From Bugulina stolonifera (lineage: Eukaryota > Bryozoa > Gymnolaemata > Cheilostomatida > Bugulidae): a stretch of DNA of 64,000 nt. Position 1 is the stretch's first letter. The number at the start of each line of letters is the position of its first letter. The stretch is taken from NCBI GenBank assembly GCA_935421135.1, contig OW285189.1, positions 25,112,298 to 25,176,297 on the forward strand. Direction: 5' to 3'. The position numbers and the translations under genes are program-made. This document shows, one piece after another, positions 1-12,700 of the stretch. The notes beneath the pieces are model-generated. The model made no database searches. It saw nothing but the letters and a program-made list of their open reading frames with translations, and had not been told where the DNA came from.

Positions 1-375
1 CAGAGTATGCCCAAGTACTAGAATATTAGTAGGGCCTACTAAGGTAATATTTCAACCAACACAGTATATGTACATGTAGGTCTATATGTACCATAATCCA
101 CATATATGTATTACATGTATATCAACTTATAACTATACCAAGTGGACAAAACAGCAACCAGTTCACCAGCATAGAAGAGAAAATATTTTCATAGAAAATT
201 GATTTTTCATGATCAATTCTCGAGTTGTATTTCTTTTGGTGCATTTCAACAGTAAATAATTTATATGTTGTATTAGTAACTAGTCTTGTAGATGTGCTCT
301 AGCCTGGGTACCACATTGACTACATTTACCATAACATAGTATAGCTAGCGTTATCATACTATATCTATCTACCTG

Positions 376-449
376 AACGTACGTACGTACATACATACGT
401 ACATACGTACATACATACATACATACATACATACATACATACAAACATA
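376..449. repeat. (CATA/CGTA)n microsatellite
   Basis: ACGT and ACAT tetramers in tandem. The rest of 1-699 is AT-rich and shows no exon I can support; it probably belongs to an intron of the transporter gene. Confidence 0.9.
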
Positions 450-699
450 CACTTGTATATCTCCATGTGCAACAATTCCAAGCAAGAGCCAATAACTCAT
501 TCTGTACACATCACAGCAAATATTGGATTGACTTGTATATACATTGACTGAGTGATTGTATCAGGCATACAGCATTCCCTGAATAAACAACCCTAGTGCT
601 GGTAATACATCACCACCTTCTATTGTGGTGTGGTAAATCACTGTACTGCTGCTGCTACTGGCTATCATACTGACTACCAGCTAGATGGGAGTCACTCAC

Positions 700-823
700 C
701 TCTGCATTATCAGACATGTTTGGGGTCCAATCTTCTTATCCTCCTCCAGACGCTGAAGTATCAGCTTTTTACGTCTGTTAAAGTTGGCATCAATAGGTCT
801 GTATAGTGTACCTGTAGTAGTAA

Positions 824-856
<33 letters not shown>

Positions 857-969
857 CAGTAGCAGTAGCAGTAGCAGTAGCAGTAGCAGTAGCAGTAGTA
901 GTAGTAGTAGCAGTAGTAGTAATAGTAGCAGTAGTAGTAGTGGTAGCAGTAGTAGTAGTGGTGGTAGTG

Positions 970-1007
<38 letters not shown>

Positions 1008-3796
1008 GGTAGTAGTAGCAGTAGTAGTAGTAGTGGCAACAGTAGTAGTAGTAGCAGTAGTAGTAGTAGCAGTAGTAGTAGTAGTAGTAGCAGTAGTAGT
1101 AATAGTAGCAGTAGTAGTAGTGATAGTGGTAGTAGTAGTGGTAGTAGTGGTGGTGGTGGTAGTGGTGGTAGTAGTAGTAGTGGCAGTAGTAGTAGGAGTA
1201 GTGGTAGTATTTATCAGTAGCAGTAGCAGGATATACTTGCTCACCTAGCACCATGCCCTGTAGCACTACTCCACTGAGTAGCAATACAACTTGCTTCCAC
1301 TCAAACTCGTCCAATAAATAGGTGACAAACGGGGCCATCCCCGACATGCCCACACCAGATCCACACATGGCCAGTGTAGCGGCTACAGATCTTCTTTTCT
1401 CAAAGTAGAACCCAACTATAATCATGGCAGCCATAAACATCATCCCGAATCCTATACCTACAAGTACATGAGATTATCTGTCAATCAATTGTAAGAATAA
1501 ATATTTATTACATGTTGTACCTGTTCTTATACTTGATAAGCTGCAGTACACAGGTAGATATATGAACCTGTATACAGTCAGCTACAGGACTAAGTGATTT
1601 ACTACAGAGTACAGTCACTGCTCACACAATAATACCTCAACAGTTTGCCGTGATAGTTTCACCTTAAAATTTTATATTCCATCAGATTTACAAAGGGCGG
1701 GTGGTGTAGCCTACAAGGGCAGCAGTAAGATATATATACAATATGTAGGTAGAGAGTGGATACACTTCATAGTACATATAGTTACCAAGTACCAACAGTG
1801 TACAGGCTAGCATATATACATGTATATGCATGTATATGTATGTATATGTATGTATAATATGTATGTATATGTATGTATATATACATGCATACCCAGGAGA
1901 AGCAGATTTATAGTATAAATAGTATAATGTTATATTAGCTACGTCCTAATAATACATTGACTAACCAAAATATTAGCAGAATGGTAGAATAACATACCAA
2001 TATAACTGACTGACTGATATTACTAAATGGTTTCCCTCAAGTTGTATTATATTATACTACATGTACAACGTACATTGTATTATATTATTATCTAGGCACC
2101 AGCCATTAATACAATAACTGGATAATTAGCTGAGATGAGCTGAGAGTGAAGAGTTAAAACACAACATAGCCATCACAATATCAATCCATGATCAATAATA
2201 TATACTACACCAGGTACATTACATACACTAGGTACACTAGGTACATTACATACACTATACCAGGTACATTGCACACACTACACTGGGTACACTACATACA
2301 CTACACTAGGTACACTACATACACTAGGTACACTACATACACTAGGTACACTACATCACTACACCAGGTATACTACATACACTACACTAGGTAATAGTAC
2401 ATACACTACACTAGGTACACTACATACACTACACCAGGTACATTACATACACTAGGTACATTACATACACTAGGTACACTACACCACTACACCAGGTACA
2501 CTACATACACTACACTAGGTAATAGTACTTTGTATCAAGTAGTATAATGGGCCTACACACTGTATAACCAAATAACTTGACTATTTGCATCTAGTATATG
2601 GTTAATCTGGCATATATTTATATTATTATTATTGCATTACCTAACCTCACAAACTATCACTAATGGATAAAGTATGTAAACATAATAAAATAATACATTG
2701 TGATGTAGACTGATTAGGTTAATGAACTGGTGGTGGTATACAGTATACACCACTGAGCCCCATAGGCCACACTCAGTTACATGTATATATATATAACATG
2801 TATATCAAATATCATAACACAAACATGTAGCAGACACTAAACTGTATAATTAAATACCTGTCAATAGACCAAAGAGGAGAAGGAAGATGGCTGGTGTTTT
2901 GGTATACTGAGATAGAAATAGAGAAGCCGATGAGATTATACATCCTCCTATGGCAACTTTACGGCTACCAAACTTGTTACATAGCGCACTAGCCACTGGA
3001 GCTGTCAATACATACAGTATTATACAGTGTTATACAATGTCATAACAGCGTTATACAGTGCTAAACAGTGTCATACTGTATAACGCAGTGTCATAACAGC
3101 ATTATACAGTGTTATACAGCGTTATACAGGAAATATAATTTTGTATATACTGTCATACAGTAACCTAAACCAGTTACACATTACATGTCTATTATAAATG
3201 TCTATAAATAATGTCTATAAATCAGGAATAATGAAAATAGAATCGAATGTCCATTCTGGTATAAATCTCGAGACAGGGTAAACTGTTAGCAGGTAAAACT
3301 ACATAGATTGGTCGGAACAGAATACATATTTACATGTAGCCTACATATGTACGTGTAGGCTACATATTTACATTTAGGCTATATATGCATATGATTGATA
3401 TGTATGGCACCTGGTAGACAAACCTGATAACATATAGACTCCAAGTAGAAGTGCTCCACCCATACTCATAACAGCTGTAGGGTAGGAGATACGTTTAGAT
3501 AGTGAAGTAACAAAGGTAAGTGTGTGACTCGGTACGACGTACGGATACGACGTAACGTTAGATTCATTTACATTGAAGTGATAGACAAACTCTGGAATAA
3601 GAATACCAAAGCTATAGCACAAGCCGTCAACAATTGCATTGATCATGAAAGAGGCAAACACAACCATCCATCCCCAACCACCATCAGGGGGCGCTGGAGG
3701 AGGGATATTGTCTAACGCTCGTCTAAATTCATCTTCCTCTTCACTCATTGTCTCGCTAACATTTCTAGCTGCCATATTTCTGTGACGTGATCCCAT
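700..3796 (-). CDS. Monocarboxylate-transporter-like (SLC16/MFS) protein, 5' part; gene continues off the left edge
   Basis: Four exons on the minus strand join in frame: 3796-3424 (ATG at 3796), 3001-2858, 1457-1245 and 811-700, the last ending in phase 2 so more exons must lie left of the window. The N-terminus is acidic and then reads PPDGGWGWMVVFASF, the TM1 motif of SLC16 transporters, followed by hydrophobic segments. Exon 2 has NKFGSRKVAIGG, the TM2-TM3 loop of the MFS, and exon 3 has FYFEKRRSVAATLAMCGSGVG, typical of TM4-TM5. Exon 4 is the basic start of the large cytosolic loop after TM6. SLC16 proteins move monocarboxylates or related solutes across the plasma membrane, some with protons; the substrate cannot be told from half a protein. 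A 5' UTR exon probably joins near 3818, since TTTAG precedes AACTC there on the minus strand. Family call is firm, member is not. Confidence 0.9.
817..1225. repeat. (GTA)n/(GTG)n trinucleotide tract, about 400 bp
   Basis: Impure trinucleotide repeat of GTA with GCA, GTG and ATA variants. It fills nearly the whole intron between the exons at 811-700 and 1457-1245 of the transporter gene, so it starts within a few bases of one splice acceptor. Every frame is open (poly-Val, poly-Thr, poly-Tyr), which is a composition effect and not coding. Confidence 0.95.
2200..2525. repeat. Minisatellite of CACTAGGTACACTACATA type
   Basis: Irregular units built from CTACACTAGGTA and TACATACACTA lie in an intron of the transporter gene. 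A shorter run of CAGTGTTATA-type units lies at about 3017-3127. Confidence 0.9.
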
Positions 3797-6762
3797 CTCA
3801 CAGGATGTTTGAGTTCTAAAGATAGACAGAAGGTAGAATTTTTAGTTATACTACCAATACAACACATTGTACAATGTACCATGTACCAATAAAACACAAT
3901 GTACTATGTACCAATACAACACATTGTACAATGTACCATGACGACGACCTATAGAAAGTTACATGGTGCTTAATCAAAGTATAGTTATCAGTCTATAACA
4001 GGCATCAACTATAATAAGCCTATAGTAAGTAACACGTGACACAACATATTACATCTACTGAGTGTAACAACTTCATATAACATCAACATACAGTACATTA
4101 GTCATCTGTACAACATATGATAGCAATTTATGAATATATATGTACATGTATATTATACAGCATGCGGAAAGGCACACCATACTATGGAGTAAGTAAATAG
4201 TCTGTCAGCAAGCAGGTTCAACCTAGTCTATAGAATATGCTACAGTATATAACACATTCAAACTCAGTATTAGAGTGTCATCTGTGTCCAATTAGCTTGT
4301 TAAGTATATAATTTACAAAAGTAGGTGTAAATAATATGTTACATTAACTTCTAGGAATTGACACACAAGTACATGTAAGTCACATGTGGTGTGGTAGGCA
4401 GTTCCTGTTCAAAATCCTGTGTACATATCAATCTTAGTTGAACTCACCATAAATTCCAAATTCTGAGTCAGGAATGCAGTCTGTGCATGGAGTATGTAGA
4501 CACTATAGCTTTGCCCATCACTGTTATCAGCTAAAACAATGTAGTCTCCATTACATGTTACAGGACACTATTTCAATAGAGTTAAACTTTAAAGTATAAG
4601 AAAATAAACAGTGTTTGTCAACATGGTGGGTGAACCTCTCCAGTATCAACACTTTGTATAACAGTCGTTAGAAAATACAACTCTGCAGTAATACAGGTGT
4701 GTTACATGTAGTCCTCCATCTCAACTTGTATATGACATACTAGAGATCATATCTACCATATGACAAGAAGATACAAGTCCCAATGTCCAATATGCAAAGA
4801 TCAACATGTTGGCTGTAACAGTGGTCCTAATTATAATAATAATAAAAATGAGAAATTATTTCAAAAAATACAGAGAGTGTACTAAAATAGACGATGTATT
4901 AAAATTGAAAATAACAGAAAAATTAAAATCTAAAAATGAGCATACAATGTGACTGCCGTGGAAATGGAGATGAAAACGAATTATTTCAACCTGCATGCAC
5001 ACACTCCAAACACCAAACATGATCTGATGCATAGTGGAATCCCAGTAATATAACATAACAAATTTTGAACGGGTTGAATCTCCAAAAAATGTTCTATTTA
5101 GTACTAAAATAAGCAATCTCCAACCTCTGTTTCATTATTTATATTTTTATAGTAAAAACAGAGTTCAGGAGTATTCTATATCTTCAGAGGTATTCATAGC
5201 TAACAATAATAGTACCATTATCATCATTATTATAACAATAATGTATTAATTATGTACAGTGTTTCCTTCTTTTATCTAAATCCATTATCTATTAAATCAT
5301 TAAATTTAAAATGATCTCTGCTATTAAATTATATTATATAATCATCATACTATTATTAAATTAACAATTAATTATAAGTTATAACTACTGCTATTATGAT
5401 ATTGACAAATTATAAATAATTAATATTTACACTTCTATTTTATTTATAACCAGATGAACAACATTCCATTGATTGATATTGATATATATGCTATGTCACT
5501 TGAATAAAATAAAAATAACATAAATCAAAATTTATACTATTTTTATTTTGTCAAGTGGCATATCAAGAAATAAATATTAGTCATCTGGTTACAAATAAAA
5601 ATAAAATAAAATTTCAAAGTTGAGTTGAACTAATGCGTAGGCCTATCACCCAGTAGAGTATCAGTCATGAGTATGATAAAATAAAACTTACATTAAACAT
5701 TTGTAATAAAATATGCATTACACTATTAGCCCGACTATCACTAAACTATCACTATGAAAATTAAAATAATAAAAATAGAAAGTTAGTTAATTAGTAAAAT
5801 CTTTATTTAATTGTTAAGAAATAAAAATACATGTGAATAGAATACAAACAGTGGCCCATTTTGCAGGCATAAGATTAGATAATAATCATAATCATAATGA
5901 ATGATAATAATATAATATTTCCAATGAATATGAATATATTTTATGACAATACACAATATTTTATACGAATATGAATATTCCTATTCATACTGAATTATTA
6001 TTATTATAGAATAGTTATAGTTATAGTAAATGCATATTTATTAATATCAATGTGAACTTCAATTATTGTGCATTCATATTTCCATAACAAAATATATTTA
6101 TATTTTATTAATACAAATATTCAATAATAATTACATATAGTTATAATAAATATTCTAATTCTATTGGTCGGATGCTGATCTGATGATGCAAAATAAAATC
6201 TGAAATGAAAATAAATAGTAAGTAATGGTGTCCGGTGAAGATGTAACTACAGCATTAAATTGGTATAATTTCCAAGTATCACAATCATCATTATTATACA
6301 ATATAGTCGATATTACTATTCGCTAACATAGTCCAGCGACCAACATTGAACAAGACGAATATAAAAATAATATAATCATCATCTAATGAGAAAAAATAAG
6401 AAAATATTGGTTCACTTTGCACTTGATATTACTCCTAGTTATGGATTTCTAAAGCCAAGAGCAGCAAAATGCAAATGCAGACAACTCCAAAAGAAATGTT
6501 AAAAACATAAAGCTTGGTTTCTCATTTTCAGCCGATTTTGTGCGTGACGGCGGACCTCTTTCCTTGATCTCTTCTCGATTTACCTAAGAATGAACGGCGA
6601 TGAAAGCGAATTGTTGTATAAGATCAATTGGTAACCATGTGAATGGCATCTTCCCACATTTTACTTGCTGTAGTTTTTTGTCCAGTCAGAGTCATACTGT
6701 GCTAAATTGTATTATATTAACAGGTGTCAGCAAAGTAGAGTAGAGTTTAGTGTGCATTCATC
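3797..6762. other. Intergenic region between two divergent genes
   Basis: Holds the upstream sides of the transporter (minus) and the coiled-coil gene (plus). Short direct repeats of ACAACACATTGTACAATGTACC lie at about 3853-3940. A possible 5' UTR exon of the transporter ends at about 4449, where the minus strand reads ATG then GTGAGT. From about 4830 to 6450 the sequence is very AT-rich with no convincing coding region. Confidence 0.6.
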
Positions 6763-9700
6763 ATGTCTCGGATTTCGTCAACATTCAAGAAGACTAAAGA
6801 AATGCAAGGCAATGCCTCCAAAGGCATGTTGAGTTCAGATTAAAATAAGATAAGTTTTGATGCATTTTGATTTGTATGAATGAATCTGCATAACAAAACA
6901 TGCATCTTATACTGTATGTAACTCGTTGGCCAAAGTCTACCCTTTCTACTGTTCAATTTAAGTTTTAGTACTATCAAATCCTATTATATGTCTATATATG
7001 TAGTCTGTAGAGCAGTGAACTGTATATAGTAATAGTTATAGACAGTATATATCTAATATGTGGATAATTATAATAGTAGGTATACAATAACAATATGTAC
7101 ATGTACCTGTGACATTGTTTACTTCGTTGATTTGTGTTATGTTATTTACCGTTTGAACTAGAGAAATTCTAATTGGTTATCAATTTGCATTATTACATTT
7201 TATGTTCCAAGTGATTGCCTTATGAGTAATTGAGCAACTTAGCAGTTAGCAGGACCTTTTATTGTGTGTTAGTTCTTGATTAGTAGTAGTTAGTTGAGCT
7301 AGATGATTTGACTGAATATAGTTAGCAGTAAACATACTATACATACTATCCATACTATACATAGTTGACTCTGTGGTTCTCTAGTACATAAGTAATACTA
7401 ATTTATACTTGTTTTAGGTTCCTATTTAACGGATGTTTCTCGAACAAGAAGTCCTTCCCCAATGAGAAGAAGTGGAAGCTCATCTAATCTTCGTAAAAGT
7501 CAAACAGGGTAAGTATTGTAAAACACATCATGTTCTGTAGGGCCTGATAATGTACATGTAAGTGTTCATTAGTTAGAACTCCTTATTTTGAGTTTTTGCC
7601 AACTAGAATGTGTAATTAGGATATTCAAGGCTCATGGATAGTGTAACAACAGGTCATAGTGATCTAGTCATGTAATTATTGTGTTTACTTTTACAGGAAA
7701 CTGAGCAGTTCTGCTGAGCTACAAACTATTGAGAGTGATTACATAAAGAATCTGCAGCAACAAGTTTATTTCTTAGAACTTGAAGCTAACTATCTGCGAG
7801 AGCAGGCTAAGAAAGCTACCGATATGCACCCTAAAATGACAGCGGAGGCTGAAAGAATGTTATACAAGTTGAGGGTGAGTATGCACTTATATAGACAAAG
7901 GTATAGTTTCTGGTACTAACATAAAAATAAAATATTCAATGTTACATTATTTATTTATCTTCAGGCGTGGGGAAATTTATATATATGAGTATGTGCTATG
8001 ATCATGTACTGGACTACATACTATAACTATATAACTACATATTATGGCTACGTCTATGTGCTACCTTGTATACTTCTATGTAGAATATGCAAAGTAATGT
8101 AGACGACCTCAATCTAGAAGTTCGCAGAAGAGAAGCAAGTCTAGACGTAGTTCAATCAGAAAAGGAAAAGGTTTTAAGTCGACTCGAGCAGGAAGAGAGT
8201 AAGTTATGTTCTATCTGTAGTAAATCAGCGTGCATATTTTATATCCATATACGTATGTATATATGTGCGATATGACTATAGCTATATCCATATACGTATG
8301 TATATATGTGCGACATGACTATAGCTATATCCATATACGTATGTATATATGTGCGACATGACTATAGCTATATCCATATACGTATGTATATATGTGCGAC
8401 ATGACTATAGCTATATCCATATACGTATGTATATATGTGCGACATGATTATAGCTATATCCATATACGTATGTATATATGTGCGATATGACTATAGCTAT
8501 ATCCATATACGTATGTATATATGTGCGACATGACTATAGCTATATTCATATACGTATGTATATATGTGCGACATGACTATAGCTATATCCATATACGTAT
8601 GTATATATGTGCGACATGATTATAGCTATATCCATATACGTGTGTATATATGTGTGATATGACTATAACTATATCCATATACGTATGTATATATGTGTGA
8701 TATGACTATAGCTATATCCATATACGTATGTATATATGTGTGATATGACTATAGCTATATCCATATACGTATGTATATATGTGCGACATGACTATAGCTA
8801 TATCCATATACGTATGTATATATGTGCGACATGACTATAGCTATATCCATATACGTATGTATATATGTGCGACATGACTATAGCTATATCCATATACGTA
8901 TGTATATATGTGCGACATGATTATAGCTATATCCATATACGTATGTATATATGTGCGATATGACTATAGCTATATCCATATACGTATGTATATATGTGCG
9001 ACATGACTATAGCTATATCCATATACGTATGTATATATGTTCGACATGACTATAGCTATATCCATATACGTATGTATATATGTGCGACATGATTATAGCT
9101 ATATCCATATACGTGTGTATATATGTGTGATATGACTATAACTATATCCATATACGTATGTATATATGTGTGATATGACTATAGCTATATCCATATACGT
9201 ATGTATATATGTGCGATATGACTATAGCTATATCCATATACGTATGTATATATGTGTGACATGACTATAGCTATATCCATATACGTATGTATATATGTGC
9301 GACATGACTATAGCTATATCCATATACGTATGTATATATGTGTGATATGACTATAGCTATATCCATATATGTATGTATATATGTGTGATATGACTATGGC
9401 TATATCCATATACGTATGTATATATGTGTGATATGACTATGGCTATATCCATATACGTATGTATATATGTGTGATATGACTATAACTAATCATTACTGAT
9501 CTAGAGCTCAACATACAATGTAGTTCTAGTAAACCACCAGTGAGTGAAATGTATTTTTACAATGAAACTAGTTTACGTTACCTATTATACATGTATATTG
9601 TAGTAATAGATTTTGTAGGCACACGAGTACGCACACATACTTCATGATTGTATTTTATGATTTATCATTATATTGCTGGTAGAAATGTGTATTTTGAATT

Positions 9701-12700
9701 TAGGATCGCATTCCAAGTTTATTTTACTTTGATAAAACTAATAAAAGATTGAATAAAATAATCCAAATATCACAACATGAAATGTAAGTAATTGTGCATG
9801 TTCGCTGTTAGGCCTATGTAGGCTAAGTGTTTTATATTTACAGTATACATGTACATATACATGTACATATAAATGTGCATATTGTGTAGTTGAGAGGCAA
9901 AGAGAGAAGAGAATGTTATCTGAAGAGATCATTGAACTGCGTAGAGAAAGAGACAGTCTAACCCTGGAGAACTCAAGGAGAACTAGTCAAGTAGAGCATA
10001 TCTCTACAGACAAAGACAAGCTTGAACTACAATTGTTGAACTCTGAAGATACAATACGTATGCTACGTAAACAGGTACCTGTTGTATATTCTCGTATGCT
10101 ACGTAAACAGGTACCTGTTCTATATTCTCGTATGCTACGTAAACAGGTACCTGTTGTATATTCTCATGTGCTACGTAAACAAGTACCTGTTGTATATTCT
10201 CGTATGCTACGTAAACAGGTACCTGTTGTATATTCTCATATGCTACGTAAACAGGTACCTGTTGTATATTCTCGTATGCTATGTAAACAGGTACCTGTTG
10301 TATATTCTCGTATGCTACATAAACATGTACGTGTTGTATATTCTCGTATGCTATGTAAACATGTACGTGTTCTATATTCTTAGCACTATGAGATAAACTG
10401 TGCTGTCACCAACAACAGTCTGATTTCCTGCAAATAATATTATCATGATGAGGACGGTGTAACATCTATATGCAGCATAATGTCATGGCTAATGTTTGGC
10501 CTGTAGCCTACTTGCTGGCATGTGATTTCTGGAGAACTTTCCACTGAATTATGGTTTCAATCATTTTGAGTTTAAAAGAGTAGATTTCTCTAGTTCCAAC
10601 TACCTAAACTAACCCAATATTGATTCCCTATATTTCCTTAGAGAGAGTTATCTTCTCTCTTTGTGTAAGTGTCTAATTTGGAAAGCATTGAAATTACTGT
10701 GTAGTTTAACTGTAAGGAAGTACACCACATCAAATACTATACTTCAGTGCAGTGATAATGATTACATGTAGTGGCCGTTAATAGCCCATCTATTATTTCT
10801 TTTTAGTTGGACGAAAAGACACAGCAGCATAAGATGACAGAGTTGGCACTGGAAGAAAAACGCTCGCAGGTGATAGAGGCTGAGTCCCACTCTAGGGAAG
10901 TAGAGGATAGATATATAACTAATGCCAGCATCATACATGACAGAACGGTTAACGACCTCAAGGTGCCACAGTCTAACCTCTCTCATTTGCTCAGCTTTTT
11001 TGTATATCAGATGATATTTTTAATAAATATACAATGTATATAATGCTACAGCGATTAGAGGTGTTTGCAACCTTGACATGTTGCCCAGTGTATTGTAGGA
11101 TGAGATACGTTCACTGAGGGCTAAACTAAAGGAGGCGCAGCTGAGAGCAGATGAGGATCGGAGGCTAAGAGGTCGTACAGAGAATGAAAGCTCTAATATA
11201 CTTCAAGACAACTCTCTACTTACAGCAACTGTTGAAGATTTGGAGAGACAGCTGTCGAGGGTCAGTCGATCTCTTACTGTTTAGCTAATAGTTGTTATAC
11301 TCATGGCCATCAGATGTTACCATTGCAGTCATATAGTCATGTTGTTAATGGTGTCCATTAGGAGATGTTACCATTGCAGTCATATAGTCATGTTGTTAAT
11401 GGTGTCCATTAGGAGATGTTACCATTGCAGTCATATAGTCATGTTGTTAATGGTGTCCACTAGGAGATGTTACCATTGCAGTCATATAGTCATGTTGTTA
11501 ATGGTGTCCACTAGGAGATGTTACCATTGCAGTCATATAGTCATGTTGTTAATGGTGTCCATTAGGAGATGTTACCATTGCAGTCATATAGTCATGTTGT
11601 TAATGGTGTCCATTAGGAGATGTTACCATTGCAGTCATATAGTCATGTTGTTAATGGTGTCCATTAGGAGATGTTACCATTGCAGTCATATAGTCATGTT
11701 GTTAATGGTGTCCACTAGGAGATGTTACCATTGCAGTCATATAGTCATGTTGTTAATGGTGTCCACTAGGAGATGTTACCATTGCAGTCATATAGTCATG
11801 TTGTTAATGGTGTCCATTAGGAGATGTTACCATTGAAGTCATATAGTCATGTTGTTAATGGTGTCCATTAGGAGATGTTACCATTGCAGTCATATAGTCA
11901 TGTTGTTAATGGTGTCCATTAGGAGATGTTACCATTGCAGTCATATAGTCATGTTGTTAATGGTGTCCACTAGGAGATGTTACCATTGCAGTCATATAGT
12001 CATGTTGTTAATGGTGTCCACTAGGAGATGTTACCATTGCAGTCATATAGTCATGTTGTTAATGGTGTCCATTAGGAGATGTTACCATTGCAGTCATATA
12101 GTCATGTTGTTAATGGTGTCCATTAGGAGATGTTACCATTGCAGTCATATAGTCATGTTGTTAATGGTGTCCACTAGGAGATGTTACCATTGCAGTCATA
12201 TAGTCATGTTGTTAATGGTGTCCACTAGGAGATGTTACCATTGCAGTCATATAGTCATGTTGTTAATGGTGTCCACTAGGAGATGTTACCATTGCAGTCA
12301 TATAGTCATGTTGTTAATGGTGTCCACTAGGAGATGTTACCATTGCAATCATATAGTCATGTTGTTAATGGTGTCCACTAGGAGATGTTACCATTGCAGT
12401 CATATAGTCATGTTGTTAATGGTGTCCACTAGGAGAGAGATTTAAGAACCTCTACAGATGAGAAGAGATCTCAGAACCTCGTAGAGCTGAGTGTTCTCTC
12501 TGATAAGGAGAAACAGCTGCATGCTGAGCTCAGGCACACACAGGATCTGCTCAGGGAGGAGAAGAACAGAAGCCAGCGCTACCTGGATCAGGTAACGTCT
12601 GCTTTCTATCATTTATCTTGCCTCTGCCCACAGCTAATAGACATGCTATATCTGTAAACTATATACCTCTACCCACAGCTAATAGACATGCTATATCTGT

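Noticed and set aside
784..1443. Long open frames (poly-Val, poly-Thr, Tyr/His-rich) on both strands
   Set aside because: They come from an uninterrupted trinucleotide repeat inside a transporter intron; only the flanking exon parts at 700-811 and 1245-1457 are coding.
4856..5116. 86-codon minus-strand frame
   Set aside because: AT-rich intergenic sequence, no motif and no splice support.
8215..9490. CRISPR-like array
   Set aside because: Units are strictly tandem without unique spacers and the genome is eukaryotic; the same holds for the other arrays here.
11303..12445. Repetitive protein of 17-residue units
   Set aside because: The 51-bp period keeps frames open; the real exon phase has a stop in every unit, and neighbouring exons fit without it.
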